From: Minwuia sp.
GTDB lineage: Bacteria; Pseudomonadota; Alphaproteobacteria; Minwuiales; Minwuiaceae
Reading direction: 5' to 3'
Length of the DNA: 56,843 nt
Assembly: GCA_029213165.1 (NCBI GenBank)
Contig: JARGNO010000006.1
Span: 54,124 to 110,966, forward strand
The number at the start of each line of letters is the position of its first letter. Positions within the stretch are counted from its first letter, which is position 1. Position numbers and translations under genes: made by a program. Positions 41,193-49,417 of the stretch are shown here, in pieces. The notes under the pieces were generated by a model. The model was given only the letters and a program-made list of their open reading frames with translations, did not search any database and had not been told where the DNA came from.

Positions 41193-41642
41193 ATGGCTGC
41201 GCGGTCCCGACTTGACCCCGGCCCGGTCCCGGAACCCATTCGGGCGATAGGGATCGATGACGACTATGTCTCCCTGCTGGTCGATACCTTCTACGGGCGT
41301 GTCCGGCAGAACCCGGAGATCGGGCCGATCTTCGAGAATGCGATCGGGGACAACTGGGATCATCACCTGGCAAAGCTGAAGGACTTCTGGGCCTCCGTTG
41401 CCTGGGGTGCCGGGCGCTATTTCGGGCAGCCGGTACCGGCACATGCGAAGCATCCGGAGATCGAGGCACGACATTTCGACATCTGGCTCGGTCTGTTCCG
41501 CGAGACACTGGAGGACACGGCCGCAACCCCGGAAGCCGTGGAGCATTTCATGGTGCGGGCCAACCGCATCGCGAAGAGCCTGAAGCTCGTCCTGTTCGGT
41601 GTGCCCGGATTTGGCGGTCCGCTGCATGACCCGTCTGCCTGA
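41193..41642 (+). CDS. Group III truncated hemoglobin
   Basis: The 149-residue protein starts at ATG 41193. It fits group III (trHbP/TrHbN-III) globins: DTFYGRVRQNPEIGPIF with the B10 Tyr34, DNWDHHLAKLKDFW, and the heme-binding proximal His94 in EARHFDIWLGLF. Members are single-domain heme proteins of about 130-150 residues and often bind oxygen or NO tightly. The gene overlaps the DUF1971 gene by 17 bp, a pairing that suggests a common role in NO or metalloid stress. Confidence 0.88.
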   Translation: MAARSRLDPGPVPEPIRAIGIDDDYVSLLVDTFYGRVRQNPEIGPIFENAIGDNWDHHLAKLKDFWASVAWGAGRYFGQPVPAHAKHPEIEARHFDIWLGLFRETLEDTAATPEAVEHFMVRANRIAKSLKLVLFGVPGFGGPLHDPSA

Positions 41643-41907
41643 AGGTCTGCGCAAGCATGGGGAAACCCGGGTCTTTGACGAGACCTCGGTCCCGGCGAAG
41701 CTGCTTGATCTGCACGACACGAAGCCCGGTGTCTGGGGGCGGCTGGTGGTGGAGCAGGGGGCGCTCGACTACATCATCCCCGGGCCGCCGGAGACCTGTG
41801 AGCGGATCAGTGCCGGGCAGTTCGGCGTGATCGAACCGACAGTGCTGCATCGTGTTGGCCTTTGTGGGCCGGTACGGTTCCACGTCGAGTTTCTTTCCAT
41901 GCCCTAG
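41626..41907 (+). CDS. DUF1971 domain protein (TehB-like cupin)
   Basis: The protein has 93 residues from ATG 41626, overlapping the hemoglobin stop by 17 bp. DUF1971 is a small cupin seen alone or fused to TehB. Visible marks are MTRLPEGLRKHGETRVFDE, VPAKLLDLHDTKPGVWGRL and the late VLHRVGLCGPVRFHVEF; His residues in HDTKPG and LHRV are likely metal ligands. It has been tied to tellurite and NO stress, but its reaction is not known. Confidence 0.8.
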   Translation: MTRLPEGLRKHGETRVFDETSVPAKLLDLHDTKPGVWGRLVVEQGALDYIIPGPPETCERISAGQFGVIEPTVLHRVGLCGPVRFHVEFLSMP

Positions 41908-41956
41908 GGCGGAACTGCGTCTATCCTGTGTGATCACGCTTGGGGAGGTAGTGAGA

Positions 41957-42586
41957 ATGGCGGACAGCGGCGGACGGCGCTTCGGGTTCCTGATGTTCGA
42001 CAGGTATGAGGAACTGGACCTGATCGGACCCTGGGAGATGGCCACGATGTGGCGTGACTATGCCTCTGGACCGGCGTGCCTGACGGTCAGTCAGGCCGGT
42101 GGGCCGGTGACCTGTGCCAAGGGGTTGGCCACGGCTGCGGGGCATTCCTTCGCGGATTGTCCGCCCCTTGATTACCTGCTGGTACCAGGAGGCTTTTCCG
42201 CCTTCGACGAGATGAAGAACCAGGTGCTTGTCGACTGGGTTCGCGCCCAGGCCGCGAACTGCCAGCACGTTCTTTCCGTCTGTACCGGGGCTTTCATCCT
42301 GCAGGCCGCCGGGTTGCTGGCTGGCCGTCAGGCGACGACCCACTGGAAGGGCATGGACGGCCTGCGCGACCTGGGCGTCGATGTGCTGAAGCAGCGCTGG
42401 GTGCGTGACGGAAACGTCTGGACCTCGGCGGGTGTCTCGGCTGGCATGGACCTGACGCTTGGCTTCATCGCAGAGGTCGATGGAGAGGAGGCCGCAGCCT
42501 CCGTCCAGCACAATGCGGAGTACTATCCGGACGGTCGCATCTATGGCGACAACGCCCGGCATGTCGGAATGGAGAATGCGGTATGA
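41957..42586 (+). CDS. DJ-1/PfpI family protein (isonitrile-hydratase-like)
   Basis: The 209-residue protein starts at ATG 41957 with GGGGAGG about 10 bases upstream. The DJ-1/PfpI fold is shown by FGFLMFDRYEELDLIGPWE, YLLVPGGF and the nucleophile Cys109 in VCTGAFILQAAGLLAGR. The elbow and DLIGPWE match the InhA/isonitrile-hydratase branch, which hydrates isonitriles to N-formamides. A stand-alone regulator or glyoxalase role remains possible. The gene is coupled to a phosphotriesterase-like gene by a 4-bp overlap, so its product could be the next enzyme's substrate. Confidence 0.8.
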   Translation: MADSGGRRFGFLMFDRYEELDLIGPWEMATMWRDYASGPACLTVSQAGGPVTCAKGLATAAGHSFADCPPLDYLLVPGGFSAFDEMKNQVLVDWVRAQAANCQHVLSVCTGAFILQAAGLLAGRQATTHWKGMDGLRDLGVDVLKQRWVRDGNVWTSAGVSAGMDLTLGFIAEVDGEEAAASVQHNAEYYPDGRIYGDNARHVGMENAV

Positions 42587-43632
42587 CCCGGCTTTCGCGC
42601 GATGACCTGAGGGGCAAGGCCCAGACAGTGCTCGGCCTGATTGATCCGGCTGATCTTGGCCCCACCCTGATGCACGAACACCTGCTGTGGGACATTCGCA
42701 CCCCGACGATGAAATCCGACCCGGATCAGGGACCGGAGATCAGCCTGTGCAATTGCTGGCAGATCAACTACGGCAACAGGAAAGCACCCGGCAACTACGT
42801 CTTCTTCGACCGGGAGGTGGCGACGACCGAAGTCCAGGCCATGCGGCAGGCTGGCGGGCGCAGCATCGTGGAACTGACGGTTGGCGGGCTGAAACCGGAG
42901 CCGGAAGGGCTGGTCGGCATCGCGCAGGATACCGACACCCACATCGTCATGGGCTGCGGTCACTATGTTGATGAGTATCAGGATCCGGCGAACCGGGACC
43001 GCAGCGTCGATGACTTCGCCGCGGAGATGGTCGATCAGGTCACACTCGGTGCCTGGGGGACAGATATCCGCGCCGGCATCATCGGAGAGATCGGCTGCCA
43101 GTCACCCTGGACGGAGCTGGAGAAGCGGGTGATGCAGGGCGCGCTGATCGCGCAGGAAGAGACCGGCGCGGCGCTGAACGTGCATCCCGGACGTGACCCG
43201 GACCAGCCGCAGGAAGTCGCGGAGTTCGTTGCCGCGCGTGGTGGTGACATGAACCGCCTGATCATCAGCCACATTGACCGCACCATCTTCGATGACGAAC
43301 GGCTGTTCCGGCTGGCCGACAGCGGCTGCATCATCGAACTGGACCTGTTCGGGCAGGAGCAGTCCTACTACAACCTCAACCCGAAGATCGACCTGCCCAA
43401 CGACGCGGAACGGCTGCGCTGGATGCGGCGGCTGATCGACCGGGGTCACCTGGACCAGATCGTGATCTCCCACGACATCTGCTACCGCACCCGTCTCAGC
43501 CAGTTTGGCGGCCACGGTTATGGCCACATCTTCCAGAACGTCGTGCCGATCATGCGTCGCCGGGGCTTCGCTGAGGCCGAGATCAACCGCATTATCGTCG
43601 AGACACCCAGGCGGCTGCTGACGTTCGTCTGA
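42583..43632 (+). CDS. Phosphotriesterase-family hydrolase with Glu metal bridge
   Basis: The 349-residue TIM-barrel protein starts at ATG 42583, overlapping the DJ-1 gene stop. The binuclear metal site of the amidohydrolase fold is complete: His31 and His33 (LMHEHLLWD), His201 (NVHPGRD), His230 (ISHIDRT) and Asp298 (ISHDICY). The bridging residue, a carboxylated Lys in true phosphotriesterases, is Glu169 here (GIIGEIGC), as in the PHP branch. Such enzymes hydrolyse lactones, esters or amides. The pair with an isonitrile-hydratase-like gene suggests a formamide or lactone substrate. Confidence 0.85.
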   Translation: MTRLSRDDLRGKAQTVLGLIDPADLGPTLMHEHLLWDIRTPTMKSDPDQGPEISLCNCWQINYGNRKAPGNYVFFDREVATTEVQAMRQAGGRSIVELTVGGLKPEPEGLVGIAQDTDTHIVMGCGHYVDEYQDPANRDRSVDDFAAEMVDQVTLGAWGTDIRAGIIGEIGCQSPWTELEKRVMQGALIAQEETGAALNVHPGRDPDQPQEVAEFVAARGGDMNRLIISHIDRTIFDDERLFRLADSGCIIELDLFGQEQSYYNLNPKIDLPNDAERLRWMRRLIDRGHLDQIVISHDICYRTRLSQFGGHGYGHIFQNVVPIMRRRGFAEAEINRIIVETPRRLLTFV

Positions 43633-43635
43633 CCG

Positions 43636-44880
43636 CTACTTCAGACAGCCGAGTTCCGTGTATCTTGGTTTCAGTGTCTTGAAGCTGCTGGGTTTCCAGT
43701 TGGCGGCGTCATCTTCAAGCGTTTCCCGCTGATCCGCGGACAGGCGGCTGCGCAGGACGCCAAGGGTGTTGAGGATATAGCGCTCCGAGGTGTAGCTGGC
43801 GCTTTCGCCGAAGGTCTCCAGCGCCACGCGGGACCAGAAGTAGGCCGTGTCCGTATCGCCGCCACCCTCCGCATAGCGATACAGCGTGCGCAACTGGGCC
43901 ATGGCATTGCCCTGCAGCGCCGCCAGTTCGTCACAGCGTGCGCCGGGATCGTCGGCCCGGCCGGAACTGTAGAGGCGACGCGCCTTCAGTGCGACGGCAT
44001 GGCCGTATCCGGCATTGGCGGCACGGGTCAGCCAGGCCTCCGCGACCCGCGAATCCGGTGTGCCAAGGACATACTGCGCAGGCACGAAGCCGCCTTCCGC
44101 CGCCTGTTCCAGCTTGGCGTTGATCAGGCCGGACATCTGCTGGCGGTCGCCTTCGGGGCGGCCATAGTCGGCCTGGATCAGCAGGGCCCACGGGGCACCG
44201 GCCTCGGCATGGGGCGTCACCAGGCGCTCGGCCAGCTTGTACTCTCCACGTTCGATGGCTGTCAGCACCGGCATGGCATTGGCCTTGTCCGCTTCGGGGA
44301 TGAAGGGAAGCAGGTCATCGGCCACCGGATGCGACGGCCCGACAGGCGTGACGGAGACCCAGAACCGGTTCAGCGGCACACCCTCGAACACGAACATCGT
44401 GCTCCCGACGCGCCGTTCGATGCGGTAGGCCCCGAAGCGCGGCCGCATCCAGCTTTCCAGCCCAAGTTCCCCGGCCCAGCGCTTCACCGCTTCCCGCGCC
44501 GAGACCTCCCGTGAGTGGTCCAGCCCGGCCAGTTGCGGCTCCAGCAACGCAGCGATATCGGCAAAGGCATAGAGGCCGGGGTCGGCAGAAGGCAGCAGCG
44601 GGATTTCCATGCGCAGCCCGGCCAGCGCGCCGTCGCGGCTGAACAGCACCGCACCGACAGTCTTGCCGTTCTCCGGTCCGATCTGGACGCGTTGGGTTGT
44701 CGGGTCCCAGGGCACCTGTGCCTCGCGGATGCGCGCACCCTCAAAGACCTGCAAGGTCATCAGATGCTTGATCACGGCATCCGCGTTCCGGTCGAAGGTG
44801 CGGGCCTGATAGGCCTGGGCGGTGCCAGCCAGAAACAGCAAGGCGAGAGCCGGCAGCAGCAGGGTACGAAACAGGGTCAC
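43636..44880 (-). CDS. Secreted protein with helical repeats, unknown function
   Basis: I take GTG 44880 as start because GGGAG lies 8 bases upstream, giving 414 residues with a signal peptide (LFRTLLLPALALLFLAGTAQA). An ATG at 44904 lacks such a site. The N-terminal 150 residues are a mixed fold (VFEGARIREAQVPWDP, GAVLFSRDGALAGLRMEIPL). From about 220 on come helices resembling Sel1/TPR repeats (KLEQAAEGGFVPAQYVLG, WLTRAANAGYGHAVALKARRLY, GNAMAQLRTLYRYAEGGG). Sel1-like repeats usually mediate protein contacts in the periplasm. No partner is evident. Confidence 0.65.
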   Translation of the reverse strand: MTLFRTLLLPALALLFLAGTAQAYQARTFDRNADAVIKHLMTLQVFEGARIREAQVPWDPTTQRVQIGPENGKTVGAVLFSRDGALAGLRMEIPLLPSADPGLYAFADIAALLEPQLAGLDHSREVSAREAVKRWAGELGLESWMRPRFGAYRIERRVGSTMFVFEGVPLNRFWVSVTPVGPSHPVADDLLPFIPEADKANAMPVLTAIERGEYKLAERLVTPHAEAGAPWALLIQADYGRPEGDRQQMSGLINAKLEQAAEGGFVPAQYVLGTPDSRVAEAWLTRAANAGYGHAVALKARRLYSSGRADDPGARCDELAALQGNAMAQLRTLYRYAEGGGDTDTAYFWSRVALETFGESASYTSERYILNTLGVLRSRLSADQRETLEDDAANWKPSSFKTLKPRYTELGCLK

Positions 44881-44973
44881 GCGTAAATCTCCCGACCGGT
44901 ACATGAGGGGTGCAGAGCCTGCCACGGCTGGATGCCTGACGCTGGTGCGACGGTCACATTCGCGGGCCAACGG

Positions 44974-45123
44974 TCAGAGTGATGATGTCTGTACGTTGGC
45001 GTCGGGCCGCTCGAACGTGCCGGGCTTCAGTCGGGTGCCGAGGCCGCGGCCGGAGGGCGGGCGGACCCAGAGCAGATTGGGAAATTCGTCCAGGATCAGG
45101 GTATCGACACGTTCGATCTTCAT
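44974..45123 (-). pseudogene. N-terminal remnant of a mandelate racemase/enolase-family gene
   Basis: ATG 45123 opens a 49-residue frame whose start MKIERVDTLILDEFPNLLWV looks like the N-terminal cap of mandelate racemase/galactonate dehydratase enzymes, which usually go on as VRVHTDEGLVGLGE. Here the text breaks after LWVR into RPPSGRGLG and stops at 44974. The barrel and all metal ligands are missing. I read it as a decaying gene left by deletion or frameshift. A chance match is possible because the recognisable part is only about 20 residues. Confidence 0.45.
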
Positions 45124-45157
45124 GGCTGCAACCTGTTTTCAAGTCTCCGGGGCGTGG

Positions 45158-45178
45158 CGGTTATCACAATGGTAACCG
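45158..45178. promoter_or_regulatory. Inverted repeat between the gene remnant and the hydrolase gene
   Basis: CGGTTA and TAACCG (6-bp arms, 9-bp spacer) form an operator-like inverted repeat about 80 bp before the hydrolase start. It is also upstream of the leftward MR/MLE remnant and may be the old control site of that gene. Confidence 0.25.
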
Positions 45179-45261
45179 GGATGTGCGGCAATGTGTGACG
45201 TCCATGCGTTGCAGGAACGAAATGCGCTTCCGATCTTGTGATGCAGGAGAGGAGACAAATC

Positions 45262-46470
45262 ATGGCGCTCGCACGTTTCACGATCTGCCCGGAGACAACC
45301 GAAGACAATCTGGATGATTGGGCGATCTTCGTGCCTGAGCGTGATGGTGCCCTTGTTCGTCAGCCCTATGACCGCGAGAGCCGCACCGGCGAACTGATGC
45401 GTCTCGATGGCCCGCTGTTCTCTGGCGGCGGTGACTTTGCCGATCATCTGCGCAGCATCGTGCCGCCGAGCGGACCCATCACGATCATGATGCATGGATT
45501 CCAGTACGCGCCGGAGGCCCCGCCCGGTGCGCCTGCGCGCAAGGCCGCGAACCCCCACAGCCAGGTGTTTCATTTCGAGGAGCCGGACGTGGTGCCCGGC
45601 GGTCCGCAGGAAGTGCTGAGCCATGCCACACCCTGGCCGAAGCGGCTGGGCTTTGCCGATGACGAGGGCCAGAGTGGGCTGGCGATCGCCTTCGCCTGGT
45701 CCAGTCATCCGGCCTATCGCAGCGGCACCTGGCGGGACTGGCTTTCAAGCGTTTCGTGGCGCAAGCGTGGTGCCACGACCTATTACGCCCGCGCCTACCG
45801 CCGTGCGCCCCTTGCCGGGATCGCCCTGGCAGCGCTGATTGGCCGGATAGGGGAAGCCGCTCCTGGTCGCCCGATCCGCCTCTTCGCCCACAGCCTGGGC
45901 AGCCTGGTTGCGATGACGGCCCTGCGGATCCTGGCCCGTCGGCGTCATCCGGCGCTGCGCAATGTTGACCGCGTGGTGTTGCTTTCCGGCGCATCGCACT
46001 GTGGCCACGCCCGGCTGGCACTGCAGGAAATCCTGCATGCCGGTGTCGGCCAGCCGCGGATCTACAACCTGATGACCAGTCGCGATGCAGTGCTGGAGTT
46101 CTGGGGGCGGCGTTTCGCGGCCTTCGTGTCGCGGGAGGAACTGGGATTGCCGCGCGGTTGGGCGCGTCTTGCCCGGATGGTGACCGGGGGCAGTGTCATC
46201 GGCCGTCACGGCAAGCCATCCTTCATCCGTTATCGCCGCTGGCTGGACATCCAGGTCGACAGTCCCGCGATTGTGCATGCGTTCGATCTGAAGCCGTCTC
46301 AACACAAGGCTGATCACTGGACCCTGTTCACGAATCCGACTTTTGCCGCCTTTGCATCGTCCCTGCTGCGCCGGGAGTCACCGCTGCGGCATTTCGATCT
46401 GGTCTTCCGGCATGGACTGGGCCACGGCGAGCACGGGCAGGGTGCCGCAACCATTGCGCGGCGCGCCTGA
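45262..46470 (+). CDS. Alpha/beta hydrolase domain protein
   Basis: The 402-residue protein starts at ATG 45262 after GGAGAGGAG. The central region carries the hydrolase marks ITIMMHGFQYAP (oxyanion region), a Ser nucleophile in RLFAHSLGSLVAM (AHSLG) and late acid/His candidates (TSRDAVLEF; KADHWTLF). It has no signal peptide, so it is cytoplasmic. The long N-terminal strand region (ARFTICPETTEDNL) and C-terminal charged end are not a known domain to me. An esterase or lipase activity is the safe call; the substrate is unknown. Confidence 0.72.
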   Translation: MALARFTICPETTEDNLDDWAIFVPERDGALVRQPYDRESRTGELMRLDGPLFSGGGDFADHLRSIVPPSGPITIMMHGFQYAPEAPPGAPARKAANPHSQVFHFEEPDVVPGGPQEVLSHATPWPKRLGFADDEGQSGLAIAFAWSSHPAYRSGTWRDWLSSVSWRKRGATTYYARAYRRAPLAGIALAALIGRIGEAAPGRPIRLFAHSLGSLVAMTALRILARRRHPALRNVDRVVLLSGASHCGHARLALQEILHAGVGQPRIYNLMTSRDAVLEFWGRRFAAFVSREELGLPRGWARLARMVTGGSVIGRHGKPSFIRYRRWLDIQVDSPAIVHAFDLKPSQHKADHWTLFTNPTFAAFASSLLRRESPLRHFDLVFRHGLGHGEHGQGAATIARRA

Positions 46471-46597
46471 CGGCAGATGCCGGTCACAGGTTGATTGGTC
46501 GCACACCGTTAGTGGTTGAAGCACCCGCCCAGCCGTGGCATTCACACCGCTCAGCCACACACGGTCTGACCCCTGCAGCATCGGGATTCACCGCTTC

Positions 46598-47011
46598 ATG
46601 TCCGAAACGCACGGAAATGTGGAAATCAAGGGCAGTTCCGACCGCAGTTTCGGGCTGGTCTTCACGGTGGTCTTCGTCATCATTGGACTTGTGCCACTGC
46701 TGGGTGACGGGCAGGTCAGGATCTGGTCGCTGATCGTCGCTGCGGCCTTCCTTGTGGTGTCATTTGTCCGCCCGACTGTTCTGGCACCGCTGAACCTGGT
46801 CTGGTTCAGGTTCGGCATGTTGCTCGGCAAGGTCATGACACCCATTGTCATGGGGCTGCTCTATTTCGTGACGATCACCCCGATTGGCCTGATCATGCGC
46901 GCCACGGGCAAGGATCCGCTGCGCACGAAGCTGGAGCCGGAAGCCAGGACCTACTGGCAGAAGCGCGATGCCGAAAATCAGCCATTAAATTCCATGCGCG
47001 ATCAGTATTGA
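46598..47011 (+). CDS. SxtJ-family membrane protein
   Basis: The 137-residue protein starts at ATG 46598. The short cytoplasmic start (SDRSFGLVF) is followed by three or four hydrophobic segments (about 20-40, 45-65, 80-105) and a polar C-terminus (RTKLEPEARTYWQKRD). It fits the SxtJ family, named from the saxitoxin cluster but common in unrelated bacteria. Its role is not known. DUF5989 and carbamoyltransferase genes follow within 10 bp each, the usual order, so the three probably form one complex or pathway. Confidence 0.85.
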   Translation: MSETHGNVEIKGSSDRSFGLVFTVVFVIIGLVPLLGDGQVRIWSLIVAAAFLVVSFVRPTVLAPLNLVWFRFGMLLGKVMTPIVMGLLYFVTITPIGLIMRATGKDPLRTKLEPEARTYWQKRDAENQPLNSMRDQY

Positions 47012-47018
47012 GGGCGAG

Positions 47019-47168
47019 ATGTCGTTTCTGCAGGAATTCTGGAAGTTTCTTAGGGTCCGCAAGAAGTTCTGGCTGCTGCCGATCATGCTGATGATGGCGC
47101 TGTTCGGCGGAATCGTGGTGCTGACGCAAGGCTCCGCTGTCGCCCCGTTCATCTACACCCTGTTCTGA
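47019..47168 (+). CDS. DUF5989 family small membrane protein
   Basis: The 49-residue protein starts at ATG 47019, 7 bp after the SxtJ stop. It has an amphipathic start (FLQEFWKFLRVRKKFWLLP) followed by one transmembrane helix (IMLMMALFGGIVVLTQG) and a short periplasmic tail. This matches DUF5989, almost always found between SxtJ and a carbamoyltransferase. Its size makes it easy to miss in annotation. The helix could anchor the soluble carbamoyltransferase to the membrane. Confidence 0.88.
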   Translation: MSFLQEFWKFLRVRKKFWLLPIMLMMALFGGIVVLTQGSAVAPFIYTLF

Positions 47169-47174
47169 CCGTCG

Positions 47175-49010
47175 ATGCGTATCCTCGGTATCTCCGCATT
47201 CTATCATGACAGTGCGGCCGTCCTGATCGAGGATGGGCGGATCGTGGCGGGCGCACAGGAAGAACGGTTCACCCGCCGCAAGCACGATGCCCGCTTTCCC
47301 CGTCACGCCATCGACTATTGTCTGGCGACAGCCGGGTGCGGACTGGACGATGTGGAATATGTTGCCTTCTACGACAAGCCGTTCCTGAAGTTTGAACGAT
47401 TGCTGGAAACCTATGTCGCCTCCGCTCCGCGCGGCTTCAGTTCCTTCCGTATCGCAATGCCGGTCTGGCTGCGGGAAAAGCTGTTCCTGAAGGATCTGCT
47501 CTACAAGCAACTGCGCGAGATATCTGGCAGTTTCACCGACCGGTCGAAGATCCTGTTCGCCGAGCACCACTTCAGCCACGCCGCCAGCGCCTTCTATCCT
47601 TCACCGTTCGAAGAGGCCGTGGTCCTGACCCTGGATGGTGTCGGTGAGTGGGCGACAACAACGGTCGCCATCGGGCGCGGCAAGGATCTGACGATCGAGC
47701 GGGAGATCCATTTTCCCCATTCCATAGGGCTGCTGTATTCCGCCTTCACCTATTACACCGGCTTCAAGGTCAACTCCGGCGAGTACAAGGTGATGGGCCT
47801 GGCGCCTTATGGGGAACCACGCTTCAAGGACCTGATCCTGGACAAGCTGATCGATGTGAAGGAAGACGGTTCCTTCCGCATGGATCAGAAGTATTTCAAC
47901 TATGCCACCGGCCTGACCATGACCAACAGGCGCTTTGCCGACCTGTTCGGGGAGCCGGTGCGCAAGCCGGACACGGAGCCGCTGACCCAGTTCCACATGG
48001 ATGTCGCCGCCTCGGTCCAGGCTGTGACGGAAGAGGTGGTGCTGCGCCTGACCCGTTCCCTGGCCTCGGAGTTCGGGATCGAGAATCTCTGCATGGCAGG
48101 CGGTGTCGCCCTCAACTGCGTCGCCAACGGCAAGATCCTGCGCGATGGCGCCTTCCGGAATGTCTGGGTACAGCCTGCCGCCGGCGATGCCGGCGGCGCC
48201 ATAGGGGCGTCTCTGGCGGCCTGGCACCAGGAGCTGAAGCAGGAGCGTGTGGTCCAGCCCGGCGACGCCATGAGTGGTTCCTACGTCGGGCCTGCATATT
48301 CCAGAACGGAGATCGAAGCCGCGCTGGATGAGGCGGGCGCGGTCTACGAGACCCTCGACCATGCGGAAATGATCGACACGACGGCCCGTGCGCTGGCCGA
48401 GGGGCAGGCGGTTGGCTGGTTCCAGGGACGCATGGAATTCGGTCCGCGGGCGTTGGGCAATCGCTCGATCCTGGGTGATCCCAGATCACCTGACATGCAG
48501 AAGACGCTGAATCTGAAGGTGAAATACCGCGAGAGCTTCCGGCCCTTTGCCCCATCGGTACTGCGGGAGGATGTTTCGGACTGGTTCGATATCTCGTCTG
48601 ACAGCCCCTACATGCTGATGGTCGCCGATGTCGCCGCGAACCGCCGTCGCCAGATGACCGATGCGGAGCAGGCGCTGTTCGGCATCGAGAAACTGAATGT
48701 CGTCCGATCCGAAATTCCTGCGGTCACGCATGTCGATTATTCGGCCCGCATCCAGACCGTGAAGGCGGACGTGAACCCCGAATATCACGCGCTGATCAGC
48801 CGCTTCAAGGAACTGACCGGCTGCCCCATCGTCGTCAACACCAGCTTCAATGTGCGCGGCGAGCCCATCGTCTGCACCCCCCAGGACGCATTCCGTTGCT
48901 TCATGGGGACGGAGCTGGACCTGCTGGTCTGTGGTGACACGGTGCTGCGCAAGGATCGCCAGCCCGCCCATCTGAAGCAGACCTATGAGGACAAGTACGA
49001 ACTCGATTGA
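47175..49010 (+). CDS. Carbamoyltransferase (NodU/CmcH/TobZ family)
   Basis: The 611-residue protein starts at ATG 47175, 6 bp after the DUF5989 gene. The N-terminal Kae1-like domain has ILGISAFYHDSAAVLIEDG, LFAEHHFSHAASAFYPSPF and VLTLDGVGEWATT; the C-terminal domain has EFGPRALGNRSIL, FRPFAPSVL and CPIVVNTSFNVRGEPIV. Such enzymes make carbamoyl-AMP from carbamoyl phosphate and ATP and place the carbamoyl group on a hydroxyl of a sugar, antibiotic or lipid. Here there is no glycosyltransferase beside it. With SxtJ and DUF5989 it probably modifies a membrane or envelope molecule. Confidence 0.92.
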   Translation: MRILGISAFYHDSAAVLIEDGRIVAGAQEERFTRRKHDARFPRHAIDYCLATAGCGLDDVEYVAFYDKPFLKFERLLETYVASAPRGFSSFRIAMPVWLREKLFLKDLLYKQLREISGSFTDRSKILFAEHHFSHAASAFYPSPFEEAVVLTLDGVGEWATTTVAIGRGKDLTIEREIHFPHSIGLLYSAFTYYTGFKVNSGEYKVMGLAPYGEPRFKDLILDKLIDVKEDGSFRMDQKYFNYATGLTMTNRRFADLFGEPVRKPDTEPLTQFHMDVAASVQAVTEEVVLRLTRSLASEFGIENLCMAGGVALNCVANGKILRDGAFRNVWVQPAAGDAGGAIGASLAAWHQELKQERVVQPGDAMSGSYVGPAYSRTEIEAALDEAGAVYETLDHAEMIDTTARALAEGQAVGWFQGRMEFGPRALGNRSILGDPRSPDMQKTLNLKVKYRESFRPFAPSVLREDVSDWFDISSDSPYMLMVADVAANRRRQMTDAEQALFGIEKLNVVRSEIPAVTHVDYSARIQTVKADVNPEYHALISRFKELTGCPIVVNTSFNVRGEPIVCTPQDAFRCFMGTELDLLVCGDTVLRKDRQPAHLKQTYEDKYELD

Positions 49011-49417
49011 AGCAGGTCGGCCGCTGGTCTCGCTTGGCGAGTTAACCGAATTCGCTTGCTATTGGTCCCGGAAAATGTTCGTTGTCACTTATCGCGCATG
49101 ACTCGCGTGACGATCCGGGTGGCCGATCAAGATGCGCCACCGCCAATAGAATAGCTGTCATCCCCCGCCGTCAGGCTTGGTCGTGACCGCGACCGATGGA
49201 AGACGCTAGTTGAAAAACGATACCTATGAAGGCCTTGCCGGGCCGGACCTCGCGAAAGAGACCGCTGAGAGCAAAGACAGGCAAACAGTCCAACACAACG
49301 TGAATTTCGCGCAGACCGCCATTGTGGCAGGTCGCGATATCTGACCGTTCATACGCGTCAGCGGAATTCCCAATAGTCACCCATACCAACCAACACCATG
49401 CAGAAGGAATAAGCATC
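49011..49417 (+). other. Long leader region of the cold-shock gene, with a possible 25-residue basic ORF
   Basis: These 407 bp separate the carbamoyltransferase gene from the cold-shock gene. Cold-shock mRNAs often have long leaders that change fold with temperature. Inside, ATG 49226 opens a 25-residue frame ending at 49303 with eight Lys/Arg (MKALPGRTSRKRPLR at its start). It has only a weak ribosome site and may be chance. Near 49119-49141 a GGTGGC...GCCACC stem can form. No known RNA family is recognised. Confidence 0.4.
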
